Shown in pieces: positions 37,560 to 46,603 of a stretch of DNA of 64,000 nt; positions within the stretch are counted from its first letter, which is position 1, and the number at the start of each line of letters is the position of its first letter. The position numbers were made by a program, and so were the translations under genes. Origin of the DNA: Bacilli bacterium. Its GTDB lineage: Bacteria; Bacillota_I; Bacilli_A; RFN20; CAG-826. The notes below the pieces were generated by a model. That model was not told the origin of the DNA, searched no databases, and worked only from the letters and a program-made list of their open reading frames with translations. The stretch spans positions 124,001 through 188,000 of the forward strand of contig JAFSOD010000001.1 of assembly GCA_017447165.1 (NCBI GenBank). The letters run 5' to 3'.

Positions 37560-38657
37560 ATGTTAGAAGTTGAATTAAAAAAGCAAGGTAAAATCTCTAG
37601 GCTTACCAACAAAACTTTCTGTTTTGAAAAAGAATTAGGAGAAGGTTTCTACGCGGCTAATTACTTTTTGAAAAGTAATAAAATTGTGAAAGAACAAGCT
37701 CCTGGACACATTGTTACCATGCAGTGGTTTCAAAGAAGAGACGACTCTATGCTATGCGGCATTGATGAAGCAATCGCGATTTTACATACCTACGCTATTC
37801 ACCCAGAAGAGTTAGAAATTGAAGCCCTTAATGATGGCGATATAATCAATAACATGGAACCAGTTTTAAAAGTAACTGGTAAATATGAGAACTTTGGTTT
37901 TTTAGAAAGTGTCATCGACGGCATTTTAGCTAGAAGAAGTAGTGTCGCTACTAATGTAAGAGAAGTGCTTAGAGTGGCAGGAGATACCCCTGTATTTTCT
38001 ATGGCGGATCGACAAGATGATTATCATACTCAAATAGGAGACGGCTACGCTACTTATGTAGCAGGAATAACTAAAGTCTCCACTGACGCTCAAGGAGCGT
38101 GGTGGGGAGGAAAAGGTATGGGCACTATGCCTCATGCTTTAATCCAAGTTTGTGGTGGAGATGTCGTAAAAGCTGCTCAAATCTATCATAAAACCTTCCC
38201 AAATGAAAAAGTTACAGCCTTAATTGATTACAATAATAATGTAGTTAGAGATTCCTTAATTCTCGCACGCGCTTTAAAAGAAGATTTAAACGGAGTAAGA
38301 ATTGATACATCTAAATCTTTAATTGACCATTATTTTGATGATAAAGATACATCAGGATTTGACCCTCACGGAGTATGTAAAGAACTGGTGTTCGCTCTTA
38401 GAGAAGCGTTAGATAAAGAAGGATTTAACTATGTTAAAATCATCGTTTCTTCTTCTTTTGGACCAGAAAAAATTAAAGAGTGGAAAGCTCTTGGTGTACC
38501 CGTTGATTTATATGGAGTTGGTACCTACTTTGTAAACAATATGACATGTGGCTTTACCGGGGACTTAGTAATGTTAGACGGTAAGCCTCAAGCTAAAGAA
38601 GGTAGAGCTAATTATCCATCTAATAGATTACAAAAGGTTAAATATCCTATATATTAG
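37560..38657 (+). CDS. pncB: Nicotinate phosphoribosyltransferase
   Basis: Salvages nicotinate to nicotinate mononucleotide for NAD synthesis. The family is shown by RRSSVATNVREVLRVAG, GTMPHALIQ and VRIDTSK, plus YGVGTYFVNN near the C-terminus (phosphoribosyl site). Length 365 residues is of the short subfamily. CGGAGGTC precedes the start. Last gene of the long glgC to pncB run. Confidence 0.93.
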   Translation: MLEVELKKQGKISRLTNKTFCFEKELGEGFYAANYFLKSNKIVKEQAPGHIVTMQWFQRRDDSMLCGIDEAIAILHTYAIHPEELEIEALNDGDIINNMEPVLKVTGKYENFGFLESVIDGILARRSSVATNVREVLRVAGDTPVFSMADRQDDYHTQIGDGYATYVAGITKVSTDAQGAWWGGKGMGTMPHALIQVCGGDVVKAAQIYHKTFPNEKVTALIDYNNNVVRDSLILARALKEDLNGVRIDTSKSLIDHYFDDKDTSGFDPHGVCKELVFALREALDKEGFNYVKIIVSSSFGPEKIKEWKALGVPVDLYGVGTYFVNNMTCGFTGDLVMLDGKPQAKEGRANYPSNRLQKVKYPIY

Positions 38658-38686
38658 AAATTTGCTTTATTTATTCTATAAATAAT

Positions 38687-38735
38687 TTAGCACTTTAAAA
38701 CTTATGTGATAGCAGTCAAAGAGATTAAGTGCTTG
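38687..38735. repeat. Inverted repeat in the 38658-38785 intergenic gap
   Basis: AGCACTT near 38688 and AAGTGCT near 38726 are perfect 7-base complements about 32 bases apart, followed by a short CTT run. Meaning unclear; possibly a leader hairpin for the next gene. Confidence 0.3.
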
Positions 38736-38785
38736 CTTCTTCTTCTTCTTCGTAAAATATATAAGAATTTCGAAAGGAGAAAAGG

Positions 38786-39079
38786 ATGAGCGAAGGTAAG
38801 ACTGTTCGTAATTGGGGCAAACCACTCGCAGTGGTTGGATTAGTGTTCGGCATCGTTGCTTTGGTGTTCGGATTATTATCTTTAATTCCACTTATGGGTT
38901 TGGCGTTTGCTGTTGTTACTTTAGTTGCTGGTTTCATTGCTTTAGCATTTGCTATTCCAGGAGTTATTGGCTCTGCCAGTAAAAACGTCGGTGTTGTCGC
39001 TATCGTATTTGGTAGTCTTATGGTAATCTGGGGATTTGCTAGATTATTCTGGGTTATATCTACAGTAGCAACTATCTAA
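38786..39079 (+). CDS. Small membrane protein, DUF4190-like
   Basis: A 97-residue protein with a short polar N-terminus (MSEGKTVRNWGK) and three predicted glycine- and valine-rich helices (about 14-36, 38-60 and 67-92). The pattern resembles DUF4190 proteins, whose role is unknown. AAAGGAGAAAAGG precedes the start. A terminator follows. Confidence 0.65.
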   Translation: MSEGKTVRNWGKPLAVVGLVFGIVALVFGLLSLIPLMGLAFAVVTLVAGFIALAFAIPGVIGSASKNVGVVAIVFGSLMVIWGFARLFWVISTVATI

Positions 39080-39097
39080 CGTAACAAAAATATAAAA

Positions 39098-39120
39098 AAA
39101 TAAGGGCCGACCCTTATTTT
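39098..39120. terminator. Bidirectional terminator between small membrane gene and tyrS
   Basis: AAATAAGGG (39098-39106) pairs with CCCTTATTT (39111-39119) around CCGA, with A and T runs on the two sides. The tyrS stop codon (39114-39116) lies in the stem. Confidence 0.88.
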
Positions 39121-40310
39121 TTAATGACTTTAAGGAAGATTTTCTTTCCCTTTTTAATCTTTATAGAATCACTAATCTTAATTAATTCATTAGGGTTAGT
39201 TTTCTTTTCTCCATCTATTGAGATGCCGCCTTGTTCGACAAGTCTTCTAGCTTCACTTTTGCTAGTTGCAAGTTCGGCTTTGACTAATAAGTCGAGTAAA
39301 TTAACTTCATTTTCAAGTTCTAATTCAACGCTTGGCATAGTAGAGTCATCTCCAACACCCGCAAATAAGTTTTTCGCGGCTTGTAAGGATTTATTAGCCT
39401 CTTCTTCCCCATGCACTAATTTAGTGAGTTCATAAGCAAGAATTTCTTTTTTCTCGTTTATACGAGAATCTTCCCAATGTTCCATTTCGTTAATCTTATC
39501 TAAAGACACAAATGTTAAGAGTTTAAAACACTTCATCACATCAGCGTCTTCAACATTTCTCCAGTATTGGAAGAATTCAAATGGAGTGGTTTTATTTGGA
39601 TCAAGCCAGACAGCACCTGATGCGGTCTTACCCATCTTCTTACCTTCACTGTTAAGAAGGAGAGTGATAGTCATCGCATAAGCATCTTTCCCGGTCTTCT
39701 TTCTAATTAATTCGGTACCCGCAAGCATATTAGACCATTGGTCATCGCCACCAAACTGCATATTGCAGCCATAACGTTCATGTAAATAGTAGAAGTCATA
39801 AGCTTGCATAATCATATAGTTGAATTCTAAGAAGGAGAGCCCTCTTTCCATTCTTTGCTTGTAGCATTCCGCTCTTAACATATTGTTAACAGAGAAGTGT
39901 GGACCAACATCTCTAAGGAGTTCAACATAGTTGAGTTTAAGTAACCAGTCAGCGTTGTTCACAACTAAAGCTTTATTGAAATCGATGAATCTAGACATTT
40001 GCTTTTTGAAGCATTCAACGTTATGGTCGATTGTTTCTTTACTCATCATTTGTCTTAGATCACTTCTACCAGAAGGATCGCCGACATGACCAGTGCCTCC
40101 ACCAATTAATACGATTGGGGTATTACCAGCTTCTTGGAGTCTTTTCATTAAGCATAAGGCCATGAAGTGTCCGACATGTAAAGAATCAGCGGTTGGGTCA
40201 AAGCCAATATAAAATTTTGCTGCTCCTTTATTAAGAAGTTCTCTAATTTCTTGTTCGTCAGTGACTTGCGCGATTAATCCACGCGCTTGTAACTCTTCAT
40301 ATATGCCCAT
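39114..40310 (-). CDS. tyrS: Tyrosyl-tRNA synthetase
   Basis: Class I synthetase, 398 residues. HIGH motif in DSLHVGHFMAL, KMSKS-type loop KMGKTASG, tyrosine pocket FGGDDQWSN. C-terminal S4 domain (LVEQGGISIDGEKK). A 20-base leader has GGAG; no T-box is present in the 100-base gap to rpsD. Confidence 0.97.
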   Translation of the reverse strand: MGIYEELQARGLIAQVTDEQEIRELLNKGAAKFYIGFDPTADSLHVGHFMALCLMKRLQEAGNTPIVLIGGGTGHVGDPSGRSDLRQMMSKETIDHNVECFKKQMSRFIDFNKALVVNNADWLLKLNYVELLRDVGPHFSVNNMLRAECYKQRMERGLSFLEFNYMIMQAYDFYYLHERYGCNMQFGGDDQWSNMLAGTELIRKKTGKDAYAMTITLLLNSEGKKMGKTASGAVWLDPNKTTPFEFFQYWRNVEDADVMKCFKLLTFVSLDKINEMEHWEDSRINEKKEILAYELTKLVHGEEEANKSLQAAKNLFAGVGDDSTMPSVELELENEVNLLDLLVKAELATSKSEARRLVEQGGISIDGEKKTNPNELIKISDSIKIKKGKKIFLKVIKK

Positions 40311-40336
40311 AATTATGCTCCAATCTACTTAGTAGA

Positions 40337-40366
40337 ATTATAACATAATATTTTTAGATATGTATA
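40337..40366 (-). promoter_or_regulatory. Possible tyrS promoter
   Basis: Minus strand -10 TATAAT (40337-40342) with a weak -35 TATACA (40361-40366) at 18 bases. Predicted start near 40330. Confidence 0.45.
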
Positions 40367-40395
40367 AAAAAAGACTCGCCATTTGACGAGTCTTT
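40366..40395 (-). terminator. rpsD terminator
   Basis: Minus strand AAAGACTCG and CGAGTCTTT form a 9-bp stem with loop TCAAATGG, followed by T7. Confidence 0.92.
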
Positions 40396-40412
40396 GTAAG
40401 CAAGTTTTTAGA

Positions 40413-41018
40413 TTAGAGCTTACGGTTGTAGTATTCAACGATTTGTGATTCAGTGATTTGTTGAGTTAATTCGTTTCTTTCTGGTTCACGAATGTATTTA
40501 CCAGAGAGCTTTTCTTCATCAACTTCCACCCAGCCGACTTTAGTAGCGATAGAAGCAAGCGATTCTTTAACTACTTTCATTTCTTTGGCGTTTTCTCTAA
40601 GAGCGATAACGTCATTTAAGGAACATAAATAGCTTGGGATATCAACTTTCTTGCCGTTGACTTCGATGTGGCCGTGATTCACTAATTGTCTGGCACCTCT
40701 TCTAGTACGGGCAAATCCCATACGATAGACGAGGTTGTCTAATCTAGATTCTAAGAGTTTCATGAAGGCAAAGCCGGTAACTTCTTTGCTCTTAAGTGCG
40801 AGCATGAATAATCTACGGAATTGTCTTTCATTAACACCATACATCTGTCTTAACTTTTGTTTTTCGACTAATTGTTTGCCGTATTCAGATGGTTTCTTTT
40901 TTCTTGAAGCACCGTGTTGTCCAGGACCATAAGGTCTTTTTTGGAGTTCTTTGCCGGTTTCAAGAGTGGAGAATCCTAATCTACGACTTTGTTTCCAGTC
41001 TGATCCAGTGTATCTCAT
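40413..41018 (-). CDS. rpsD: 30S ribosomal protein S4
   Basis: Primary assembly protein of the 30S subunit and, in Bacillus, autoregulator of its own mRNA. N-terminus MRYTGSDWKQSRRLGFS and the S4 domain (ESRLDNLVYRMGFARTRRGA; LVNHGHIEVNGKKVD) are clear. Length 201 residues. AAGGAAGG precedes the start. Monocistronic with a structured leader. Confidence 0.97.
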   Translation of the reverse strand: MRYTGSDWKQSRRLGFSTLETGKELQKRPYGPGQHGASRKKKPSEYGKQLVEKQKLRQMYGVNERQFRRLFMLALKSKEVTGFAFMKLLESRLDNLVYRMGFARTRRGARQLVNHGHIEVNGKKVDIPSYLCSLNDVIALRENAKEMKVVKESLASIATKVGWVEVDEEKLSGKYIREPERNELTQQITESQIVEYYNRKL

Positions 41019-41174
41019 GTGACTTCCTTCCTTTCTTTATTATTTTGCAAATAAATTGAGGCATTAATTCCTTGCTCCGGGTGTTTGAACTGGCATTTCA
41101 CCGCATAGCTTTGGTTACTTTGTTTGATTATCAAACATCAGACAAGCAGTATTAATGTGCTGCATTACATGCAG
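41019..41174 (-). ncRNA. rpsD 5' leader, probable S4 autoregulatory RNA
   Basis: A leader of about 155 bases between the predicted start (near 41174) and rpsD. It holds CTGCAT-GTA-ATGCAG (41160-41174) exactly at the 5' end, GTTTGA-TAA-TCAAAC (41122-41136) and a GGTG/CACC helix nearer the gene. S4 control of rpsD through its leader is established in Bacillus; here it is inferred from position and folding. Confidence 0.5.
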
Positions 41175-41179
41175 TGAAT

Positions 41180-41208
41180 AATATATAGGATTTGAACTAA
41201 CTTCGCAA
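41180..41208 (-). promoter_or_regulatory. rpsD promoter
   Basis: Minus strand -35 TTGCGA (41203-41208), 17 bases, -10 TATATT (41180-41185). Confidence 0.6.
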
Positions 41209-41434
41209 CATAAAAATTTGATTTTTAACAATTAGTAAAAATAGTCATTGATTTTAATAGAGAAATTACATGAATTTCAAATGATTGAATATAACCTACT
41301 AACCTGAAATTTTGTATTGATTTTTGAAACATCTAATTTCAAACAAAACAAAAAATATTTTAATTATTTTTTCCTTATCGGGACATTTTACTATAGAATA
41401 TATGTAATTAATCTCTGATTAAGGAGGTATATCT
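41209..41434. other. AT-rich gap between rpsD and ezrA promoters
   Basis: No reading frame, tRNA or clear stable RNA is visible. ATTGATTTT-like words recur near 41218, 41246 and 41317. Close to ezrA, TATAGA (41392-41397) may be the -10 box, with no convincing -35; AAGGAGGT follows. Together with the rpsD leader this is the longest gene-free stretch (416 bases). Confidence 0.5.
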
Positions 41435-43147
41435 ATGGTTGTTGGTATCGCTACTGGCGCTTTAGTCGCATTAATAGTTGCCATCGCAGTTGTTGTGATT
41501 GTTGGTGGAGTTTTATTTTATTTATTTGTCTATTCCAGATTTAACTATCGTAAGCAGGTTCGTAATCTTGAAAAACAATTTTCATATTATGATTCTTTAC
41601 TTATTGGACAAGACAGCCAATATATCCATAGACTAGAAATTATTTCTAGAACCAACCTCCTCTATATGGATAAATACGAATACTTCCAAAGAAGATTTAG
41701 AAATATCTATGATATTGAAGATAAATACGCTGATTCTATCCTTAAACAATTAGCGGCCTTAATTAAAGCTAAACAATACAAGAACATTAAATCCGTTATT
41801 AGCGAAGCTAAGAAAGCAATTGATACTTTAAGTGAAAGTGTTAAATCTTTAGATCACGATTTATATGAAGTGATTAAGCTTGAAGAAGATTGTAGACGTA
41901 ATATCGATCACTTAAAAGAAGTGTATCGTCACGTTAAACAAACATATTATTCTGAGTCCGATGATTTAGAATTAGTTGCTCCAACATTTAATAAAATGTT
42001 TGATAAAATTGACTCTAAATTCTCAAAGTTTGATGACATGCTTGAAGGTGCGGAATATGAAGAGATTCAAACTGAAATAGATTCTTTAGGTGAAGTCTTA
42101 ACTGCATTAGGACATGTCCTAATTGACTTATCTTCATTATGTAGAACAGTAAAAACTGTTATCCCTGAAAAGTTAGTGGAACTTCAAAACAAATATAAAG
42201 ATACAGAAAAAGAAGGTGTTCCTCTATATCACTTATCTTTTAAAGTCCACATCGATGAATGGAAAAAGAAGTTATCAGAATTAACTAAGAAAATTATTAA
42301 CCTTCAATGTGGTGGAATCAAAACTCAATGTGACATCATTTTAACGGAGATTGAAGAATATGGAAAATTATTAGAAGAAGAAATCTCCGCGAGAACATAT
42401 TTTAACGAAAACTATTCACGAATTTATAACCAAGTTAACGAAGTTGAAAAACTCTTCTTAAGAATCTGTGCGGTTCTTCCTGAAGTTAAAGAATTTTATA
42501 TGGTTTCTGAACTCGAAAATGTCCGTATTAACGAGTTATCTAAATCTGTTGATAGTCTTGGCAGTGCGAAACGATATTTAGACGGCTTTGTTCATAGTGG
42601 CACTCGTCAACCATTCTCGCTCCTTAAAACTAAGTTAGATGAGTTAGAAGAAAACTATAAAGTAGTGAATGAAGGTGTGATGAACTTTAAGAATTACGTA
42701 GATTCCTTAAAGAGCACCGCTGAAGAAGCTTATAACTTAATTTCTGTTTATTATCACCGCATCAAATTAACTGAAAGTTTATTAGATGAAATTGGTAATG
42801 ACTCGATTAAAGCGAATTACCAAGAAAAAATTGATGCAGTCTATGATGTTTTAAATGACATTTATGATCAAATTCAATCTAAGCCAATCAATGTTGATGA
42901 AGTCTCTCATAAGATTGAAAATCTTAAAAACCTCGCTAATGCGATGTTTGAAGAAGTGGAATCTATTGCCAGAAATCAAAAAGCCGCTGAAACATCTATC
43001 ATGCTTCTTAATCAAGAAAGAGATGAACAAGATGTCAATCAGACCGTTATGAGTTTAGAACTTGGCTTTGAAAAAGGTGAATTCTCTACTGTAAATTCTC
43101 AAGCAACTTCTATTTATAAAAATAGACATACAAATCCTAATGCCTAA
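41435..43147 (+). CDS. ezrA: Septation ring regulator EzrA
   Basis: Membrane-anchored division protein that binds FtsZ and limits ring formation. An N-terminal helix (about residues 5-32) is followed by spectrin-like coiled coils to the end. Typical pieces are FDDMLEGAEYEEIQTEIDSL and LEYNFKL-like repeats of heptads; length 570 residues matches the family (about 560). AAGGAGGT precedes the start. Followed by a cysteine desulfurase and thiI, as in Bacillus. Confidence 0.9.
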   Translation: MVVGIATGALVALIVAIAVVVIVGGVLFYLFVYSRFNYRKQVRNLEKQFSYYDSLLIGQDSQYIHRLEIISRTNLLYMDKYEYFQRRFRNIYDIEDKYADSILKQLAALIKAKQYKNIKSVISEAKKAIDTLSESVKSLDHDLYEVIKLEEDCRRNIDHLKEVYRHVKQTYYSESDDLELVAPTFNKMFDKIDSKFSKFDDMLEGAEYEEIQTEIDSLGEVLTALGHVLIDLSSLCRTVKTVIPEKLVELQNKYKDTEKEGVPLYHLSFKVHIDEWKKKLSELTKKIINLQCGGIKTQCDIILTEIEEYGKLLEEEISARTYFNENYSRIYNQVNEVEKLFLRICAVLPEVKEFYMVSELENVRINELSKSVDSLGSAKRYLDGFVHSGTRQPFSLLKTKLDELEENYKVVNEGVMNFKNYVDSLKSTAEEAYNLISVYYHRIKLTESLLDEIGNDSIKANYQEKIDAVYDVLNDIYDQIQSKPINVDEVSHKIENLKNLANAMFEEVESIARNQKAAETSIMLLNQERDEQDVNQTVMSLELGFEKGEFSTVNSQATSIYKNRHTNPNA

Positions 43148-44282
43148 TATTATTTATTTTGATAACGCTAGTACGACTAAACTTGACCAAAGAGTTAAGG
43201 AAGTTTTTTCTAGTGCTTTAGATAAATATTACGCTAATCCAAGTAGTATCCATAAGTTAGGCCAAGAGGCTAATTATGTATTAAATAAGACCAAAGATGA
43301 AATTTTAGCATTGCTAAAATGTAGTGACCACCAAGTCATCTTTACTAGTGGGTCTACTGAATCTAATAATTTAGCGATTAAAGGTGTTTGCCTTAGATAT
43401 AAATCTAGAGGCAATCACATTATTACTTCTATTTATGAACACCCTTCAGTACTTGAAGCTTTTAGACAGTTAGAAAAAGAATTTGGCTTTGAAGTAACTT
43501 ATTTATATCCAAATAGCGATGGTATTATCACTGTTGAAGATGTAAAGTCCACAATTAAAAAGGAGACAATCTTTGTTTCTATTATGGCGGTCAATAATGA
43601 GATTGGTAGTATCAATCCAATTGAAGAAATTGCTGATATGCTTAAAGCCTTTCCGAAAGTGATCTTCCATAGTGACGCTGCCCAATTAATTGGCAAAACT
43701 AATAGGACTATCAATTTTAATAAAATTGATTTACTTACAATTTCTGCCCATAAGATGCACGGCTTAGTTTCTAGTGGTGCGTTAATCAAAAGAAAGAAAA
43801 TAGAGCTACTTCCTTTGGCTAGTGGTGGCGGACAAGAATATAACTTTAGAAGTGGGACTAATGATTTAGCTAGCGCTTTAGCGTTTAAGAAAACTTTAGA
43901 ACTCGCTTTAGCTAATCAAAAAGAAAGATATGAGCATGTTTCAAAGCTTACGGATTGTTTAATTAGTTATCTAAAGGATAATCCTTCTTTATATGAATTA
44001 AATGTCTCAAACCCTATTAATCCATATATTATTAACTTCTCTTCTATTAAGAAAAAAGGTTCAGTAGTGGTAGAAGCACTTTCTAACGCAGGCATTATGG
44101 TATCTTCAATAAGTGCTTGTCACTCCTCTAAAGAAAAAGGAAGTTATGTAGTGGCATCACTTAAAAAGAGTGAAAATGTCTACAATAACACCGTCCGTGT
44201 TTCTTTAGATTATTTAAACACAATGGAAGAAATAGACACTTTAGTGTCTACACTTGATAAAATCATAAAGGATATTCGTTAA
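43140..44282 (+). CDS. nifZ: Cysteine desulfurase, partner of ThiI
   Basis: PLP enzyme that takes sulfur from cysteine. YFDNASTTKLD at the N-terminus, HSDAAQ, the PLP lysine in SAHKMHGL, and the active cysteine in SISACHS. Length 380 residues. Overlaps ezrA by 8 bases and lies one base before thiI. The ezrA-nifZ-thiI order suggests it supplies sulfur to ThiI for tRNA 4-thiouridine rather than Fe-S clusters. Confidence 0.93.
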   Translation: MPNIIYFDNASTTKLDQRVKEVFSSALDKYYANPSSIHKLGQEANYVLNKTKDEILALLKCSDHQVIFTSGSTESNNLAIKGVCLRYKSRGNHIITSIYEHPSVLEAFRQLEKEFGFEVTYLYPNSDGIITVEDVKSTIKKETIFVSIMAVNNEIGSINPIEEIADMLKAFPKVIFHSDAAQLIGKTNRTINFNKIDLLTISAHKMHGLVSSGALIKRKKIELLPLASGGGQEYNFRSGTNDLASALAFKKTLELALANQKERYEHVSKLTDCLISYLKDNPSLYELNVSNPINPYIINFSSIKKKGSVVVEALSNAGIMVSSISACHSSKEKGSYVVASLKKSENVYNNTVRVSLDYLNTMEEIDTLVSTLDKIIKDIR

Positions 44283-44283
44283 T

Positions 44284-45441
44284 ATGGTGAGTTATGATTA
44301 CATTATGGTGAGGTTTGGTGAATTGTCCACCAAAGGAAAGAATAAGAAAGATTTTATTCATACTTTATATTTAAATATTAAGCACTCCTTAAAAGATTTT
44401 GATGTGGAAGTGGAATCTCGATATGACCATATCTATGTCCATTTAAAAGGAAATGATTACGAACCAATTATTGAAAGATTACAAGATATATCTGGTATTC
44501 AAGGCTTATCCTTAGTGGCCAGAATTGAAAATGATATCGAAAAGATTAAAGAATCTTCTTTAGAATTAATCAAATTAGAAGAAGGGAAAACTTTTAAAGT
44601 TAAAGTTAAAAGAAGTAATAAAAAGTTCCCTCTTCATAGTGAAGAAATCACTAGAATTGTCGCTCCAGTAATCTTAAAAAACACCAACTTAAAGGTTGAT
44701 GTTCATAATCCCGATATTTCATTAAATATCGAAGTTAGGGATGAAGGTACATATATCTTTGTGAAAACCTATCCAGGAGCAGGAGGATATCCTTTAGGAG
44801 TCGCTGGCAAATCTATGCATATGCTTTCTGGAGGAATTGATTCTCCAGTTGCCGCCTATTTAATGATGAAGCGTGGTGTCACTATTGAATGTATTCATTT
44901 TGCCTCTCCTCCATATACTCAAGAAGCAGTAATCTATAAACTTATGGATTTATTAACAAAGTTAAATAGATATCAGCCTCGTATTAGACTTCACATCGTT
45001 CCATTTACGAAAATCCAAGAAGCAATCTATGATAACGCTCCTGAAAGCTATTGCATCACCTTAATGCGAAGAATGATGTATAGACTAGCCGCTAGACTTG
45101 CTAAAAGAAGAAACTGTCCAGTTATTTCTACTGGTGAATCTGTCGGTCAAGTAGCAAGTCAAACATTACAATCAATGGCCACAATTAACGAAGTGACATC
45201 GACTCCAGTAATTAGGCCTTGTGCAACTATGGATAAATTAGAAATCATTAAATTATCTAAAAAGATAGATACATATGATATATCAATAAGACCATATGAA
45301 GATTGCTGTACAATCTTTACTCCTAAAGCTCCTAAGACCGCTCCTAAATTAGAGGAAGCAAAAGAATATGAAGAGAAGTTTGACTACGAATCTTTAATTA
45401 ATGAAGCTTTAAATAATATTGAAGTAAAGATTATTGAATAA
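44284..45441 (+). CDS. thiI: tRNA 4-thiouridine synthase ThiI
   Basis: Adenylates U8 of tRNA and inserts sulfur. A THUMP domain (about 60-165) is followed by the PP-loop SGGIDSPVAAYLMMKRG near residue 183 and a cysteine-containing CCTIFTP near residue 343. At 385 residues it lacks the C-terminal rhodanese domain, as in other Gram-positive ThiI, consistent with direct sulfur transfer from the preceding desulfurase. Confidence 0.95.
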   Translation: MVSYDYIMVRFGELSTKGKNKKDFIHTLYLNIKHSLKDFDVEVESRYDHIYVHLKGNDYEPIIERLQDISGIQGLSLVARIENDIEKIKESSLELIKLEEGKTFKVKVKRSNKKFPLHSEEITRIVAPVILKNTNLKVDVHNPDISLNIEVRDEGTYIFVKTYPGAGGYPLGVAGKSMHMLSGGIDSPVAAYLMMKRGVTIECIHFASPPYTQEAVIYKLMDLLTKLNRYQPRIRLHIVPFTKIQEAIYDNAPESYCITLMRRMMYRLAARLAKRRNCPVISTGESVGQVASQTLQSMATINEVTSTPVIRPCATMDKLEIIKLSKKIDTYDISIRPYEDCCTIFTPKAPKTAPKLEEAKEYEEKFDYESLINEALNNIEVKIIE

Positions 45442-45444
45442 GAA

Positions 45445-45466
45445 AAAGCCTGGGAAGCCAGGCTTT
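45445..45466. terminator. Bidirectional terminator between thiI and rplT
   Basis: AAAGCCTGG (45445-45453) pairs with CCAGGCTTT (45458-45466) around GAAG. The T run is better on the minus strand (rplT side). Confidence 0.85.
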
Positions 45467-45483
45467 ATAAATAATTATAATAA

Positions 45484-45837
45484 TTATTTAACGTTTTTCT
45501 TAGCTGTCTTAACTAAATCGGCAAATGCTTGTGGATCGTTGATAGCTAATTCGGATAACATTTTTCTGTTAACTTGAACGTTAGCAACTTTTAATCCATA
45601 CATGAATTTGCTGTAAGAGATATCATTCATACGGCATGCAGCGTTGATACGTCTGATCCATAATTTTCTGTAATCTCTTTTGACAGTTCTACGAGAGATG
45701 TACGCATAGCGTAAGCTGTGCATGACTTGTTCTTTCGCAGTTTTGAAAAGTAAGTGTTTGCTACCGAAGTAACCTTTTGCTCTTTTGAGCATTCTCTTAC
45801 GACGTGCGTGTGTGACTGTTCCACCTTTAACTCTCAT
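45484..45837 (-). CDS. rplT: 50S ribosomal protein L20
   Basis: Early 50S assembly protein and repressor of the infC-rpmI-rplT operon. Signature [19 protein letters not shown] and [11 protein letters not shown]. Length 117 residues; AAGGAGGA precedes the start. Confidence 0.98.
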   Translation of the reverse strand: MRVKGGTVTHARRKRMLKRAKGYFGSKHLLFKTAKEQVMHSLRYAYISRRTVKRDYRKLWIRRINAACRMNDISYSKFMYGLKVANVQVNRKMLSELAINDPQAFADLVKTAKKNVK

Positions 45838-45850
45838 GGTTCAATCCTCC

Positions 45851-46045
45851 TTACTTCACAATGAGATACTTAACTCTCTTGTAGTCAGTCTTGTGTAAGG
45901 CTGCACCTTTCATTAAGTGTCTCTTTTGTTTTGTGGTTTTGTGTGGGGCTAAATGTGATGTGTAAGCGTGATGTCTTGTGACTTTTCCGCTGCCAGTGAC
46001 TTTAATTCTTTTCATTAAAGCACGTTTGCTTTTCATTTTTGGCAT
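45851..46045 (-). CDS. rpmI: 50S ribosomal protein L35
   Basis: A 64-residue ribosomal protein, MPKMKSKRALMKRIKVTGSG and HLAPHKTTKQKRHL. AGGAGGAAA precedes the start. Middle gene of infC-rpmI-rplT. Confidence 0.97.
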   Translation of the reverse strand: MPKMKSKRALMKRIKVTGSGKVTRHHAYTSHLAPHKTTKQKRHLMKGAALHKTDYKRVKYLIVK

Positions 46046-46057
46046 GTTAATTTCCTC

Positions 46058-46603
46058 CTACTTTCTTTTTGGCGCTAATACTGCGATTAACCAGCGACCT
46101 TCCATAGCAGCAGGTTTTTCAATTGCTGCTTGGTCGCCTAATAATTCGATGAACTTATTAAGAGCTTCTTCTCCAACTTCTAAGTGAGTCATTTGTCTTC
46201 CACGATATCTCACTCCAACTTTAATCTTATTGCCTGCAGCTAAGAATTTAGACGCAGCACGAGCCTTGGTTTCCATATCATGTAAACCAATTTGTGGTGT
46301 GAGTTGAATTTCTTTAACTTCAATACGAACTTGATTCTTGCGATTTTCTTTCGCTTTCTTTTGTTGCTCGTAACGGTATTTACCGTAGTTAAGAATTTTG
46401 CACACTGGTGGAGTGGCGTTTGGAGCAACACATAAGAGATCTAAATTTAACTTATTAGCCTCTAATTGTGCTTCTCTTGATGACATAACCCCTAATTGTT
46501 CTCCTTCAGGTCCGATTAATCTGACGCTTGGGAATCTAATTAGTTCGTTAACTAAATCTTTTGGTTGGTTGTTTGGCTTCTTGCCATAATCTTGCTCTTG
46601 GAT
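46058..46603 (-). CDS. infC: Translation initiation factor IF-3, AUC start predicted
   Basis: Prevents subunit joining and proofreads the start codon. Matches: VRLIGPEGEQLGVMS, LDLLCVAPNATPPVCKILNYGKYRYEQ, and the C-domain IEVKEIQLTPQIG. The start is set at an ATC (46601-46603): AAAGGAG ends nine bases before it, whereas the in-frame ATG at 46612 directly abuts that ribosome binding site. Rare AUU/AUC/AUA starts are normal for infC because IF-3 represses its own initiation at them. If the ATG is used instead, the protein is three residues longer. Confidence 0.9.
   Translation of the reverse strand: MQEQDYGKKPNNQPKDLVNELIRFPSVRLIGPEGEQLGVMSSREAQLEANKLNLDLLCVAPNATPPVCKILNYGKYRYEQQKKAKENRKNQVRIEVKEIQLTPQIGLHDMETKARAASKFLAAGNKIKVGVRYRGRQMTHLEVGEEALNKFIELLGDQAAIEKPAAMEGRWLIAVLAPKRK

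Noticed and set aside
38737-38753. CTT repeat as a CRISPR or phase-variable tract
   Set aside because: Only about five trinucleotide units, outside a coding region, with no spacer structure.
41070-41200. tRNA T-loop-like words (AGTTCAAA) in the rpsD leader
   Set aside because: No acceptor stem, anticodon arm or matching T stem could be built around them; the sequence fits a leader RNA better.
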